Below, piece by piece: positions 33,907 to 43,261 of a DNA stretch of 64,000 bases; the stretch's first letter is position 1; every line of letters begins with the position of its first letter. The notes beneath the pieces were generated by a model, which was not told the origin of the DNA, did not search any database, and worked only from the letters and a program-made list of their open reading frames with translations. Source of the DNA: Citreicoccus inhibens (GTDB lineage Bacteria; Myxococcota; Myxococcia; Myxococcales; Myxococcaceae); NCBI RefSeq assembly GCF_019039035.1, contig NZ_JAHNZT010000031.1, positions 1-64,000 on the forward strand, written 5' to 3'. The position numbers were made by a program, and so were the translations under genes.

Positions 33907-36129
33907 ATGGCTACCCTGGTCGTCCGTCACCCTGACGGCAGCGAGACTGAACACGCCCTCACTGGCGAGCTGAAGATTGGCCGCCAGGAAGGCAATGACC
34001 TGCTCCTCACCGAAGGCGGCGTGTCGCGCAACCACGCGCGTGTCTTCGAGGAGGGGGGCAGCGTCTTCATCGAGGACCTCAAGAGCGCCAACGGCACCTA
34101 CGTCGACGGGGAGCGCATCGAGGAGGCCGCGCCGCTCTCGCCACAGTCGAAGGTGGTGCTGGGCGATTACGAGCTTCAGCTCAAGGCCTCGGCCCGCGGC
34201 GGGTCGGGGGCGCGCAAGGCGGTGAAGCCCGCGTCTTCGCCCGGAGTCCCGCTGGGGACCGGTGAGGCCCGCGCCACGCGCGCCATGCCGAGCTTGCAGC
34301 AGAAGAAGGCTGCGGGGCCCGCGCCTGGCGCGGCGATCGCCAAGCGCCCCGCGCGGCCCGTGGCGGGCAGCACAGGCGGGGCACCCACCGCGGCCACGGG
34401 CCCCATGCTGCGCGGCATGACGGGCCCGTGGGCGGGCAAGACGTTCAACATCGGCGCCAAGCTCCTCGTCGGGCGGCAGCCTCCTGCGGGCGTCGTCCTC
34501 GAGGACGACTCGGTGAGCCGCCGCCACGCGGAGCTGGAGCGCGCGGGCACCGTGGTGCGGGTGCGCGACCTGGGCAGTGCCAACGGCACGCTCCTCAACG
34601 GCGAGGTGCTGGGCCCCGAGCCCATCGAACTTCAGGCTGGGGACGTCCTCCAGTTTGGCGTGGTGGAGATGACGTTCGAGGCCCCGGAGGCGCTCGACGC
34701 GCCGGTGCGTCGTGGGGGGGCCACGCCCTCGCGCTCGGGCCGCGGCGCCCCCGAGGAGGCTTCCCCAGGGCGGGGCAAGCTCATCATGGCCGTGCTGGGC
34801 GTGGTGGGGCTGCTCGTGGTGGGCGCGGTGGCCAAGGCGGCCCTCAGCGCCTCGAATGGCGAGACGCCCATCGAGCGCAAGGGCCCCTCGGCGCCGACGG
34901 ATCCCGCCGCACAGCTGCAGGACTTGCTCAGCGAGTGCCGCTCGTTCGCGTCCAACGAGCAGGGCGCTCCGAACTGGGTGCGCGCCGAGGAGACGTGCAC
35001 CAAGGCGCTCGACCTGGACCCGATCAACCCCGAAGGCAACACGCTCATCCGCCGCATCAAGCTGGAGCGCGAGGCCTCGGATAACTTCGCGGCGGGTGTC
35101 AAGGCGCTGGAGCGCCTCAAGGAGAAGGACGCGCTCGAAGCCTTCAAGAAGATTCCGAAGGAGAGTGAGTACTTCCGTCGCGCCAAGGCCAAGGCCAAGG
35201 ACGCCTCGGAGCAGTTCTCCAAGCGCTCCTTGGACGACTGCAAGCGCTACCTCAACAACTCCCAGTGGGAAGTGGCCGTGTCCCGGTGTGACGAGTTCCT
35301 CCAGGTCTGGTGCTCGTCGCAGAACCAGGAGGAACTCACTCCGCCGCTGGGCTTCTCGTTGCGGCTGGAGGGCAAGCTGCGCCGCAACGAGTGGCGGCCG
35401 AAGGATGCGCTCCTCGTGCGCTTCCTGGTGGCGCGCGCCAAGGTGAATCCGAAGGCGGAGCCCTGGAAGTGCAACCGGGAGATCATCTTCACGGATGACG
35501 ACCGCGCGCCGGATCCCGCCGCGGAGGTGCGGCAGTGGATCAACAAGAAGTACGTCAACAAGTTCATGCAGGCCGCGATGGTGGACTACTGGTTCGGCCG
35601 TGGGAGCGAGGCGCTCGCCACCCTCCAGAAGCTGCGGTCCAACTTCGAGGCTTCTCAGTTCCACGCGGAGACGGACCTGCTGGTCAAGGACATGGGCAAC
35701 GTGGACCAGCTCTTCAAGGTGGGCGAGAGCGCGTTGACCGCCGAGGACCCTGAGAAGGCCGCGGGCTTCTTCCGCGAGGCGCTGGAGACGGACACGCGCC
35801 TCATGGCCAACATGGCGGAGAGCCACCCGTCGTTCTATCGGAAGAACATCCTCCAGGACATGGCCACCAAGGCGTACTCCCGCGGCAAGCACTGGGCGGA
35901 TCGCGAGGACAAGCGCAAGGCGTGCCGCATCTGGAAGCTCGGCTTCGAGTTCTACCGAGGCAGCACCGACCTCAACAAGGCGGTGGCCTTCTGCTCGGGT
36001 CAGGCGTCGCAGGCGCTCTCGGGGGCGGGGGGCTGCTCGGATCTCACGGTGGTGGAGGACTACGCGGTGCCGGGAGACGGCGTCGCGGAGCAGCTGGCGG
36101 CGAAGAAGACGGAGTGGAAGTGCCGCTAG
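33907..36129 (+). CDS. Double-FHA membrane protein with TPR-like C-terminal region
   Basis: 740 residues. FHA domain 1 (about 1-95: LKIGRQEGNDLLLTEGGVSR; SANGTYVDGERI), a Pro/Ala linker, FHA domain 2 (about 160-258: LLVGRQPPAGVVLEDDSVSR; GSANGTLLNGE), then one transmembrane helix (about 290-312) and a large extracytoplasmic helical region with TPR-like pairs and several Cys (for example QLQDLLSECRSFASNEQGAP; CTKALDLDPINPEGNTL). It follows kilF by 7 nt and ends the block. It probably couples cytoplasmic phospho-signals to periplasmic parts of the machine. Function inferred only. Confidence 0.8.
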   Translation: MATLVVRHPDGSETEHALTGELKIGRQEGNDLLLTEGGVSRNHARVFEEGGSVFIEDLKSANGTYVDGERIEEAAPLSPQSKVVLGDYELQLKASARGGSGARKAVKPASSPGVPLGTGEARATRAMPSLQQKKAAGPAPGAAIAKRPARPVAGSTGGAPTAATGPMLRGMTGPWAGKTFNIGAKLLVGRQPPAGVVLEDDSVSRRHAELERAGTVVRVRDLGSANGTLLNGEVLGPEPIELQAGDVLQFGVVEMTFEAPEALDAPVRRGGATPSRSGRGAPEEASPGRGKLIMAVLGVVGLLVVGAVAKAALSASNGETPIERKGPSAPTDPAAQLQDLLSECRSFASNEQGAPNWVRAEETCTKALDLDPINPEGNTLIRRIKLEREASDNFAAGVKALERLKEKDALEAFKKIPKESEYFRRAKAKAKDASEQFSKRSLDDCKRYLNNSQWEVAVSRCDEFLQVWCSSQNQEELTPPLGFSLRLEGKLRRNEWRPKDALLVRFLVARAKVNPKAEPWKCNREIIFTDDDRAPDPAAEVRQWINKKYVNKFMQAAMVDYWFGRGSEALATLQKLRSNFEASQFHAETDLLVKDMGNVDQLFKVGESALTAEDPEKAAGFFREALETDTRLMANMAESHPSFYRKNILQDMATKAYSRGKHWADREDKRKACRIWKLGFEFYRGSTDLNKAVAFCSGQASQALSGAGGCSDLTVVEDYAVPGDGVAEQLAAKKTEWKCR

Positions 36130-36138
36130 CGGGCAACA

Positions 36139-36167
36139 TGGACAGGGCCTGACAGGCGCGCTAGGCA
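36139..36167 (+). promoter_or_regulatory. Promoter candidate for polA (near-leaderless)
   Basis: TGGACA (36139-36144), a 17-nt spacer and TAGGCA (36162-36167), ending 7 nt before the polA ATG. Same geometry as the kilF candidate. Confidence 0.45.
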
Positions 36168-36174
36168 CGGGGGC

Positions 36175-38871
36175 ATGGCCGACACCAGCCCCCAGCGCCC
36201 CGCGCGCACCCTGGTCCTCATCGATGCCTCCGGCTTCATCTTCCGCGCGTACCACGCGATCCCCCCGCTCTCGACGAGCAAGGGGGTGCCCACCAACGCG
36301 GTGCTCGGCTTCACGCGCATGCTGCTCAAGGCGCTGCGCGAGCTGCCGCACTCGCACGTGGCCATCGCGTTCGACAAGGACAGCCGCGTCGAGCGCCAGA
36401 AGATAGACCCGACGTACAAGGCCAACCGCGAGGCCACGCCGCCGGACCTGCTGCCCCAGTTCGAGCACATCCGCCGCGTGGTGGACGTGCTCAACCTGCG
36501 CGTGGTGGAGGCTTCCGGCTGGGAGGCGGACGACGTCATCGGGACGCTCGCACGCCGGGGGCGCGAGGCGGGCTTCGACATCAAGGTCGTCACCGGCGAC
36601 AAGGACTTCGTCCAGATTGTCCAGGACGGTGTCCGCCTGTTCGATCCGATGAACGATCGAATCACCGACACCGCCGCCGTGAAGGAGCGCCTGGGCATCG
36701 AGCCGCGCCAGATGCGCGACTACCTGGCCCTCATTGGCGACGCGGTGGACAACGTGGCCAAGGTGCCAGGGATTGGGCCGAAGACGGCAACGGAGTTGTT
36801 GACGCAATTCGGTGACGTGGAGACGCTGCTCTCCCGGCTGGACGAGGTGAAGAAGCCGAAGATTCGCGAGGCCCTCGGCGCGCACCGCGAGAGCCTGTTG
36901 CGGGCCCGGCAGCTCGTCACGTTCAACACGGAGCTGCCGCTGGACGTGGCGCTGGATGACCTGGTCTGGCGTGAGCCGGATGCCAGGCGCGCGAGGGACT
37001 TGTTCACCGAGCTGGAGTTCTTCGCGCTGCTGCGCGACCTGCCGCAAGAAGAGGCCCCGCAGGTGGCGCCGCTCGTCACGACGACGACCTTCGTCACCAC
37101 GGAGGACGAGGTGAAGGCGCTCGCGGACGCGGTCCGCGTGGCGGGGGACGTCACGTTGATTCCGGCATTTGAAGGCATGCCCTTCGCCGCCGCGCTGGTA
37201 GGCATGGGCGTGTCGCTGCCAGAGGGCGCGACCCGGTATGTGCCGCTGCGTCACCAGCAGCTCGGCGTGGCCCAGGTCCGGCCCGAGGCCTTCGTGTCCG
37301 CGATGAAGCCCGTGCTGGAGGACGCGGCCATCAAGAAGGGGGGGCACGACCTGAAGGCCTTGACCCTGTTGCTCGCCACCGAGGGCATCGCGCTGCGCGG
37401 GGGCCAGGACGATGTGGAGCTGCTCAGCTACCTGCTCAATCCCTCGCGGCGTGAGCACGCGCTGCCGGACCTGGCTCGCGAGCGCCTGCGCGCGGAGCTG
37501 CCCGCGCTGCCCGCGGTGACGGAGGGGCGCAAGGGCAGGGCGCTGGCGGACCACGCCCCGGACGAGGTGGGCGCGGCCTATGCGGTGCGCGCGGATGCGG
37601 CGCGGCGGATGGCGCCTGAACTCTGGCGTGAGCTGGAGGCGGCGAACCTCGCGTCGTTGGCCCGATCGATGGAGCTGCCGCTGCTGCCCATCCTCGCGAA
37701 GATGGAGCGCCGGGGCGTGAAGCTGGATGTCCCCGAGCTGGCCCTCATCTCCGCGCGCGTGGATTCCGAGGTGACGGCGCGCGAGAAGGCCTGCCACGCA
37801 GCGGCGGGCCACGAGTTCAACGTGGGCTCCAATCCGCAGCTCGCCCAGGTGCTGTACGAGGAGAAGAAGCTCCCCATCCTCAAGCGCGGCAAGACGGGCC
37901 CGTCCACGGATCAGGAGGTGTTGGAGAAGCTGGCGGACGAGCACGGCAGCGAGCTGGCGCGCGCCATCATCGAGTACCGCTCCCTGTCCAAGCTCAAGAG
38001 CACCTACCTGGACACGCTGCCGTCCCTGGTGGCGCGTGACGGGCGCATCCATACGACCTATCACCAGGCGGCGACGGCCACCGGGCGCCTGTCGTCGTCG
38101 GATCCCAACCTGCAGAACATCCCCGTGCGCACGGAGGTGGGCCGGGAGATTCGCCGCGCCTTCGTGGCCGAGCCAGGGCATCAGCTCGTCAGCGCGGACT
38201 ACAGCCAGGTGGAGCTTCGGCTGTTGGCGCACATCGCGGAGGACCCGGTCCTCATCGACGCGTTCCTCCACGACGAGGACATCCACAGTCGCACGGCGGC
38301 CGAGGTCTTCGGCGTGACGCCCGCGCAGGTGGACCGCGAGCAGCGGCGCGTGGCGAAGATGGTGAACTTCGGCATCGCGTACGGGCTGTCTCCGCACGGC
38401 CTGTCCACGCGGCTGGGCATCTCCCAGGAGTCCGCGCGCGACGTCATCGAGCGCTACTTCACGCGCTACGCGGGCATCCGGCGTTACCTGCTGGAGACCG
38501 TGGAGAAGGCCCGCAAGGTGGGCTACGTGGAGACGCTCTACGGACGCCGCCGGCTCATGGGGGACCTGCACTCGAAGAACCGGGGCGTGGCCCAGGCCGC
38601 CGAGCGCGCCGCCATCAACATGCCCATTCAGGGCACGGCCGCGGACTTGATGAAGATGGCCATGCTCGCGGTGGAGGACGCGCTCCGCCAGGAAGGCCTG
38701 CGCACCACGCTGCTGCTCCAGGTGCACGACGAACTGTTGTTCGAGGCGCCGGATGCGGAAGTGGAAGCGGTGAAGGCGCTCGCGGCCCGGTGCATGTCCT
38801 CGGTGGCCCAGCTCAAGGTGCCGCTGAAGGTGGACGTGGGCGCGGGGCGAAGCTGGGCAGATGCGCACTGA
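36175..38871 (+). CDS. polA: DNA polymerase I, proofreading site degenerate
   Basis: 898 residues. DNA polymerase I fills gaps and removes RNA primers. The N-terminal 5'-3' exonuclease domain is intact (LIDASGFIFRAYHAIPPLST; ASGWEADDVIGTLARRG; TGDKDFVQIV; GDAVDNVAKVPGIGPKTA). The polymerase core is intact: motif A SADYSQVELR (about 673-682), motif B RRVAKMVNFGIAYGLS and motif C VHDELLFEAP (about 850). In the 3'-5' exonuclease region the E. coli metal ligands Asp355/Glu357, Asp424 and Asp501 align with non-acidic residues, so proofreading is probably absent, as in Taq. The gene lies in convergent orientation to the next one. Confidence 0.95.
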   Translation: MADTSPQRPARTLVLIDASGFIFRAYHAIPPLSTSKGVPTNAVLGFTRMLLKALRELPHSHVAIAFDKDSRVERQKIDPTYKANREATPPDLLPQFEHIRRVVDVLNLRVVEASGWEADDVIGTLARRGREAGFDIKVVTGDKDFVQIVQDGVRLFDPMNDRITDTAAVKERLGIEPRQMRDYLALIGDAVDNVAKVPGIGPKTATELLTQFGDVETLLSRLDEVKKPKIREALGAHRESLLRARQLVTFNTELPLDVALDDLVWREPDARRARDLFTELEFFALLRDLPQEEAPQVAPLVTTTTFVTTEDEVKALADAVRVAGDVTLIPAFEGMPFAAALVGMGVSLPEGATRYVPLRHQQLGVAQVRPEAFVSAMKPVLEDAAIKKGGHDLKALTLLLATEGIALRGGQDDVELLSYLLNPSRREHALPDLARERLRAELPALPAVTEGRKGRALADHAPDEVGAAYAVRADAARRMAPELWRELEAANLASLARSMELPLLPILAKMERRGVKLDVPELALISARVDSEVTAREKACHAAAGHEFNVGSNPQLAQVLYEEKKLPILKRGKTGPSTDQEVLEKLADEHGSELARAIIEYRSLSKLKSTYLDTLPSLVARDGRIHTTYHQAATATGRLSSSDPNLQNIPVRTEVGREIRRAFVAEPGHQLVSADYSQVELRLLAHIAEDPVLIDAFLHDEDIHSRTAAEVFGVTPAQVDREQRRVAKMVNFGIAYGLSPHGLSTRLGISQESARDVIERYFTRYAGIRRYLLETVEKARKVGYVETLYGRRRLMGDLHSKNRGVAQAAERAAINMPIQGTAADLMKMAMLAVEDALRQEGLRTTLLLQVHDELLFEAPDAEVEAVKALAARCMSSVAQLKVPLKVDVGAGRSWADAH

Positions 38872-38898
38872 GCGCGAGGCGTGACTGCCCTCGCGCTC
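38870..38898. terminator. Terminator-like hairpin at the polA stop codon
   Basis: A perfect 10-bp stem (38870-38879 with 38889-38898), loop 9 nt, beginning inside the TGA of polA. No U-run. Further GC hairpins (for example 39013-39019 with 39026-39032) lie in the same 261-nt gap between convergent genes; no gene is seen in the gap. Confidence 0.55.
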
Positions 38899-39132
38899 GT
38901 GCCCTCTGCCTGAAAAACACGCCGACCCGTCCGACCGGCGAGGCGCGCGGACCCCCATCCACGCGTCCCGGCGGTTCACATGTGTGCGCGCTCACCGCTC
39001 CCCCGAGCGGGAGCACGCCCCCCAAGGCGTGCCACGGGCCCCCACCCATGGCACACACCCTCCCGCCAGCCCTCGGACGCCCCTCCAAGGAGGAGTGTCA
39101 AGCCGGACGGGTCGGCAATCCCAACCCACCCC

Positions 39133-39672
39133 TCAGTGCACCGCCGAGCGTGTGTCGCGCGCGGTGGGCGGCGTCCGCTTCCCACGCGTCGGTCGCTCGA
39201 AGTATTCGACCACCAGGCCGCCGAAGGGCACTCGAGGGCCCTCCGCCTTGGCGTCCGTCAGCCGCTGCAACAGCGCCACCGCCGAGTCCACCGCTTCGTC
39301 GAGCGCGCGGTTGATGGCGCGGCGCTCCGAGTCACCGCCGCCCAGCACGTCCACGGTGTCCACCAGGCAGCGGCGCAGCGCCGCGAACTCGTCGTAGAGC
39401 GCGCGGGCGCCCCGCGTGGAGGACAGCCTCAGCACGGCGCGCGTGCGGCTCCAGGGGCTCGTGTCCTCGCCTTCCAGCGTTCGCCCCAGCTCCCGGATGA
39501 AGGTTTCCACCAGGCCGTCCAGCAGGCTCGGCTCCAGGGACCCAGGGCCCTCCACGGAGGCCAGCCGAGCGCGGCGCCACAGGGCCGCGATGCGATCGGG
39601 CTGGCGCGAGAACACCCGGGCCACACCCGCGGCCTTGCGTCCTCGCTCCGTCATGTCCGGTGTCTTCCTCAT
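39133..39672 (-). CDS. Hypothetical helical protein
   Basis: 179 residues (161 if the ATG at 39654, which has GAGGAA upstream, is used). Soluble and alpha-helical, Arg/Leu-rich, with HTH-like or four-helix pattern (FIRELGRTLEGEDTSPWSRT; ALRRCLVDTVDVLGGGDSER; NRALDEAVDSAVALLQRL) and a conserved-looking basic tail. No signal peptide. I do not recognise it; the helical arrangement is a little like N-terminal sensor modules of RsbR-type or histidine-kinase-associated proteins, but that is weak. It lies alone between polA and the metallopeptidase gene. Confidence 0.7.
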   Translation of the reverse strand: MRKTPDMTERGRKAAGVARVFSRQPDRIAALWRRARLASVEGPGSLEPSLLDGLVETFIRELGRTLEGEDTSPWSRTRAVLRLSSTRGARALYDEFAALRRCLVDTVDVLGGGDSERRAINRALDEAVDSAVALLQRLTDAKAEGPRVPFGGLVVEYFERPTRGKRTPPTARDTRSAVH

Positions 39673-39822
39673 CGTGCCCAGCCCCAGAGCAAACGCCCTG
39701 CCAGCGGACCGAGCCCAGCATTCACTGGAAAATCAGGCGCTTGGGAGCGCTTCCCGGACAGCCGAGGGGGAGCGGAGGCGTAAAACCTACGGGCATCGCC
39801 CTGAAAGGCGCGGCCCGGAGCG

Positions 39823-41067
39823 TCAATGCAGGGTGGGCTTGGACGGGCGGGACGGCGTGTCGTCGTCCCCTCCGCCGGCGTCCGCGTTGCCCGAGTCCAG
39901 GTCGCTGGAGGCGTCCCGGTCCATGCTGCCCTCCCGGGCCTCGGCGCCGTCGTCGCGGGCCTCGGGTTGGGCGGTGGGCGGGGTGTTGGCCGAGTGCCAC
40001 TCGGGCCACGGGTGTTGCGCGTCCGACGGGGGGGCGGCTTCGGGCGCGGCCTGGGCGGCGGCCAGGAGGCGCAGCGCGGCGTCCTCGGCGGCGTCCTCGG
40101 CCGCCAGCTCCGCCATCTTCGCGGCCTTCTGGTGGCGCCGGCGCAGGAAGGCCGCCACGCACAGGCCCGAGGCCACCAGCCACAACAGCGCCGAGCTGGT
40201 GGTGAGCGGCAGCCAGCCGTAGCGGGCCGAGAGGCCGTGGCGCCAGTCCTTCTCCTCCACCTCCAGCGAGCTGTGGAAGGCCTTGCCGAAGGCGAGTTCG
40301 AAGGGCTCTTGCGCCCGGACGCCGTCCACCAACTGGCCCATGGCCTCCGGGCCGTGGCGGCTGATGAGGAAGCCCACGAACGCGGCGCTCTGGGCGTAGG
40401 CGATCTCCACGTCCGAGGGGACGTCCGGCCAGTGGTTGGACAGGTCCTCGAAGTGGAAGACGCGTTCCTGCGTCACGGCGCGGAAGAGCGCGGCATAGTG
40501 GGTGACGGAGTAGCGCTCCTCGGTGAGGTTCTGCGCCACGCCCTCCTGGAACCAGTGCGGCCACGAGGGCGCGAGCTGACCCAGGGCCACGTGCGCCAGC
40601 TCATGTCGCAGGGTGGTCGGGCCATCCGGGGCGTTCAGGCTCAGCGCGTCCAGCAGGATTATCTGGTGGGCCGGGTAGGCGAGCGCCACGGCCCAGCCCG
40701 GCGGCTTGCCACCTGGCAGCGCGAGGGCATCGAACTCCTCGCGGCCCACGCCAATGCGAATCTCGGTGGTGCCCGGCCAGTCGCGCCCGAGCATCTGCCC
40801 GAAGGCGTCGCGAATGTCCTCGATCTGCGCCGCCAGTCGGCGGGCCGCCCCCGTGGCGCGCGTGGTGTGCAGGATGCGAAAGCGCCGGGTTCCCAACTCT
40901 CCGGTCACCAGCGCCGGCCGCGTGTGGGGCACGAGGGCGGTGTCTCGGACCACGGCTTCTTGCTCGTGGATTCCGTGAGGCCCCCCCACGTCCTCCTGGG
41001 CCATCGCCCGGGGCGGGACGAGCCAGAGCAGGAGCAGGACGAGCAGGGAGCGAATGAAGGGCCTCAC
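39823..41067 (-). CDS. Membrane-anchored gluzincin metallopeptidase (MA family)
   Basis: 414 residues. A signal peptide ([24 protein letters not shown]) is followed by a periplasmic domain with the zinc motif HELAH (in [15 protein letters not shown]) and a downstream Glu in [13 protein letters not shown], typical of MA-clan peptidases. A transmembrane helix near the C-terminus ([16 protein letters not shown], about 300-316) leads to a cytoplasmic Ala/Glu-rich tail. Substrate unknown. The start overlaps the stop of the DUF167 gene by 4 nt, third gene of a divIVA-like operon. Confidence 0.83.
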   Translation of the reverse strand: MRPFIRSLLVLLLLWLVPPRAMAQEDVGGPHGIHEQEAVVRDTALVPHTRPALVTGELGTRRFRILHTTRATGAARRLAAQIEDIRDAFGQMLGRDWPGTTEIRIGVGREEFDALALPGGKPPGWAVALAYPAHQIILLDALSLNAPDGPTTLRHELAHVALGQLAPSWPHWFQEGVAQNLTEERYSVTHYAALFRAVTQERVFHFEDLSNHWPDVPSDVEIAYAQSAAFVGFLISRHGPEAMGQLVDGVRAQEPFELAFGKAFHSSLEVEEKDWRHGLSARYGWLPLTTSSALLWLVASGLCVAAFLRRRHQKAAKMAELAAEDAAEDAALRLLAAAQAAPEAAPPSDAQHPWPEWHSANTPPTAQPEARDDGAEAREGSMDRDASSDLDSGNADAGGGDDDTPSRPSKPTLH

Positions 41068-41363
41068 GGTCCCCCAGAGATAACAGCCTCGGCCCGCGCC
41101 GCATCAATCCCTTGCACGACGACGCGCTTGCGGCGCGATGCGTCGCCAGCGGTCAGGGTGACCTGCCGGCGGGGGACGCCCAGCTGCTTGGCGAGGAACT
41201 CGACCAGGGCGGCGTTGGCCTCGCCGTCCACGGGAGGCGCCGCGAGCTGAATCTTCAGCTGGCCGTCGTGCTCGCCCACCACCCGGGTGCGCGAGGCGCG
41301 AGGCTGGACGAGCACGGTGAGCTCGATGCCGTCCGGAACGACTCTGAGCCAGGGGGGCGCCAC
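41064..41363 (-). CDS. DUF167/YggU family protein
   Basis: 99 residues from a GTG. Family signature [65 protein letters not shown]. The fold is a small alpha/beta protein of unknown biochemical role, often encoded next to DivIVA/YggT/YlmE genes. Here it sits 3 nt after the DivIVA-type gene, the same partnership. Confidence 0.92.
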   Translation of the reverse strand: MAPPWLRVVPDGIELTVLVQPRASRTRVVGEHDGQLKIQLAAPPVDGEANAALVEFLAKQLGVPRRQVTLTAGDASRRKRVVVQGIDAARAEAVISGGP

Positions 41364-41366
41364 GGG

Positions 41367-41894
41367 CTACTCGGCGCCGTGGGCCTTCTTCTGGGTCAGG
41401 AAGGCGACGTTGTCCTCGACGCGGGCGTGGTCCCGGTCCGCGAACGAGGGGCCCGCGAAGGTCTCCAGGAGCTTGCGGTGCGCCTCCACCACCGAGCGGA
41501 CCTGGGACTCGAACTGGGTGCGCTGGCGCTTCAGCTCGTTGATGTCCTCGACCACCTGGACGAGCCGCTGGTGCGCGCCGTGGACGATCTTCTCCGCCTG
41601 GTGCTCGGCGTCCGCGATGATGATCTCCGCCTCCTTCTTGGCGGCGTCCTTGAGGTCCTCGCTGATGCGCTGCGCGGTGACCATCGTCTCCTGGAGGGTG
41701 CGCTCGCGCTCCTGGTGCTGCTCGAGCTTGAGCTGCGTGCGCTTCAGCTCCTCCTTCTGGGCGATGTTCTCCTTCACCACCTCCTCGAACTCGCCGGCGA
41801 TGAGCTCCAGGTAGGCCTCCACCTCTCGGCGCGAGAAGCCACGCAGGGCCGTCTCGAAGCGCTTCTGCCGGATGTCGAGCGGGGTGATTTTCAT
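41367..41894 (-). CDS. DivIVA-domain coiled-coil protein
   Basis: 175 residues. The N-terminal DivIVA signature is clear: MKITPLDIRQKRFETALRGF SRREVEAYLE (read as consecutive parts), followed by a long coiled coil (about 35-140: ENIAQKEELKRTQLKLEQHQ; AAKKEAEIIIADAEHQAEKI). DivIVA-type proteins sense negative membrane curvature and recruit partners to poles or division sites. First gene of a three-gene minus-strand operon with DUF167 and a metallopeptidase. Confidence 0.92.
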   Translation of the reverse strand: MKITPLDIRQKRFETALRGFSRREVEAYLELIAGEFEEVVKENIAQKEELKRTQLKLEQHQERERTLQETMVTAQRISEDLKDAAKKEAEIIIADAEHQAEKIVHGAHQRLVQVVEDINELKRQRTQFESQVRSVVEAHRKLLETFAGPSFADRDHARVEDNVAFLTQKKAHGAE

Positions 41895-42006
41895 GGCCCC
41901 GAAGTCTAGCGCAGGGGCATGACTTCTCCAGGAAACGGCCCGGGAGGGCAGGCCCCGCGTCCTGCGTCCATCGCTTCGCTGGGGCCCGCAAGCGAGCGGG
42001 CGAGCG

Positions 42007-42603
42007 CTAGTGCGCGGGGGCCGGCGCGGCGTCCCACTGGGCCGCGACGGTGCGCGCGGCGTTCTGCACGGCCCAGCCCATGCGGCTGTCGGCCGCCACG
42101 TCCTGGACGGTGCGGCGCGCGGTGGCGGTGCGCTGGAAGACGAGCCCGCTGAGGGCCTGAATCTTGAGCGCGTCGGGCAGCTTGGTGTGGCGCACCACGT
42201 TGCCGAGGATCTCCTCCGCCCGCCGATGCTGGAACAGCGCCACCGCGCGCAGCGCCGCCTGCTGGATGCGCGGGTTGGGGTCCCAGATGAGCGCGGCCAG
42301 CGGGTCCAGGGCGCGGGCGTCGCCCAGCAAGGCCAGGTCCTCGATGGCGATGGCGCGAATCTCCTCGGGCGCGGGCTCGGCCGCCGCGAGCAGGCCGCGC
42401 AGGAGCGCCCCCTCGGCGGGCGTCGCGGGCAGCTCCGGCGAGGCGGTGGGGGGCGTGGCGGGCGCGGCCGGGGCCGGGACAGGCCTGGCGGGCGCGGGGC
42501 GCGGGGCGGCCTTGGTGGCGGGAGCCGAAGCGGGGGCCTGGGGCGCCTGCTGCGCGCGGGCGATGGTGGCGACGAGCAACGCGGCGGCGACGAGCGGACG
42601 CAT
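42007..42603 (-). CDS. Secreted HEAT-repeat protein
   Basis: 198 residues from ATG 42603. A signal peptide (MRPLVAAALLVATIARAQ) and a Pro/Ala-rich linker (about 19-60) lead to about four HEAT-like helical pairs (GALLRGLLAAAEPAPEEIRA; LDPLAALIWDPNPRIQQAAL; AEEILGNVVRHTKLPDALKI; VQDVAADSRMGWAVQNAART). Probably a periplasmic scaffold or binding protein. It is divergent from the J-domain gene; a small GC hairpin lies just past its stop (41984-42001). Confidence 0.8.
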   Translation of the reverse strand: MRPLVAAALLVATIARAQQAPQAPASAPATKAAPRPAPARPVPAPAAPATPPTASPELPATPAEGALLRGLLAAAEPAPEEIRAIAIEDLALLGDARALDPLAALIWDPNPRIQQAALRAVALFQHRRAEEILGNVVRHTKLPDALKIQALSGLVFQRTATARRTVQDVAADSRMGWAVQNAARTVAAQWDAAPAPAH

Positions 42604-42742
42604 GGGCCTCGTTGTACCCCGAAAACCCAGGGCGAAGGGGCACCCCCCCACGGGTCGCCGTGGACATTTTCTTGACGCGATCGGCAAACGTGGGAGGGTG
42701 TCGGTGCTACAGGCGTGTTGCGAACGGGAGAGCGAAGGCACG

Positions 42743-43261
42743 ATGAGCGCCGCGGTCGCGAGCTGGAACTGGCAGACGTTGGACAACGTCGAGGTGGAGT
42801 GCACCCACTGCAGCGTCCGCATGACGCTCCAGGCGGGCCACCGCGTGAAGTACTTCCGGTGCTCCTCCTGCCACCGCTGGGTGTCCAGCACCTACACGGA
42901 TGTGCTGCGCGCGGACGCGAAGATTCGCACGCACCCCGTGAAGGACACGGCGGAGGCGGATGCGCGCTTCATGGAAGTGAAGGGGCGTCTGGACCGCTGG
43001 CTGACGGCGCTGGAGGACCAGGACCCGTACCATGTGCTCGGCGTGTCGCCGTTGGACTCGCCGGACGTGGTCCGCGCGCGCTACCGCGAGCTGGCGATGG
43101 AGCGGCACCCGGACCGGGGCGGCTCGGCCGAGAAGATGCGCGAGCTGAACGCCGCCTATGAGCGCATCCTGAAGCACCGCCAGCGCAAGCGTCACGAGGC
43201 GCTGTCCGCGGGCACGGCCGTGGTGGCCACCGCCGCGGTCCTGCCGGTGCGCAGCAGGTAG
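42743..43261 (+). CDS. Zinc-ribbon J-domain (DnaJ-like) protein
   Basis: 172 residues. The N-terminal zinc ribbon has CTHC (20-23) and CSSC (40-43); then a helical linker and a J domain (about 95-145) with the HPD tripeptide (MERHPDRGGSAEKMRELNAA), which stimulates a DnaK/Hsp70 ATPase. A short Ala/Val tail follows. It lacks the G/F and Cys-repeat regions of true DnaJ, so it is a class III J protein. Its last 70 nt overlap the 3' end of the convergent SpoIIM-like gene. Confidence 0.87.
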   Translation: MSAAVASWNWQTLDNVEVECTHCSVRMTLQAGHRVKYFRCSSCHRWVSSTYTDVLRADAKIRTHPVKDTAEADARFMEVKGRLDRWLTALEDQDPYHVLGVSPLDSPDVVRARYRELAMERHPDRGGSAEKMRELNAAYERILKHRQRKRHEALSAGTAVVATAAVLPVRSR

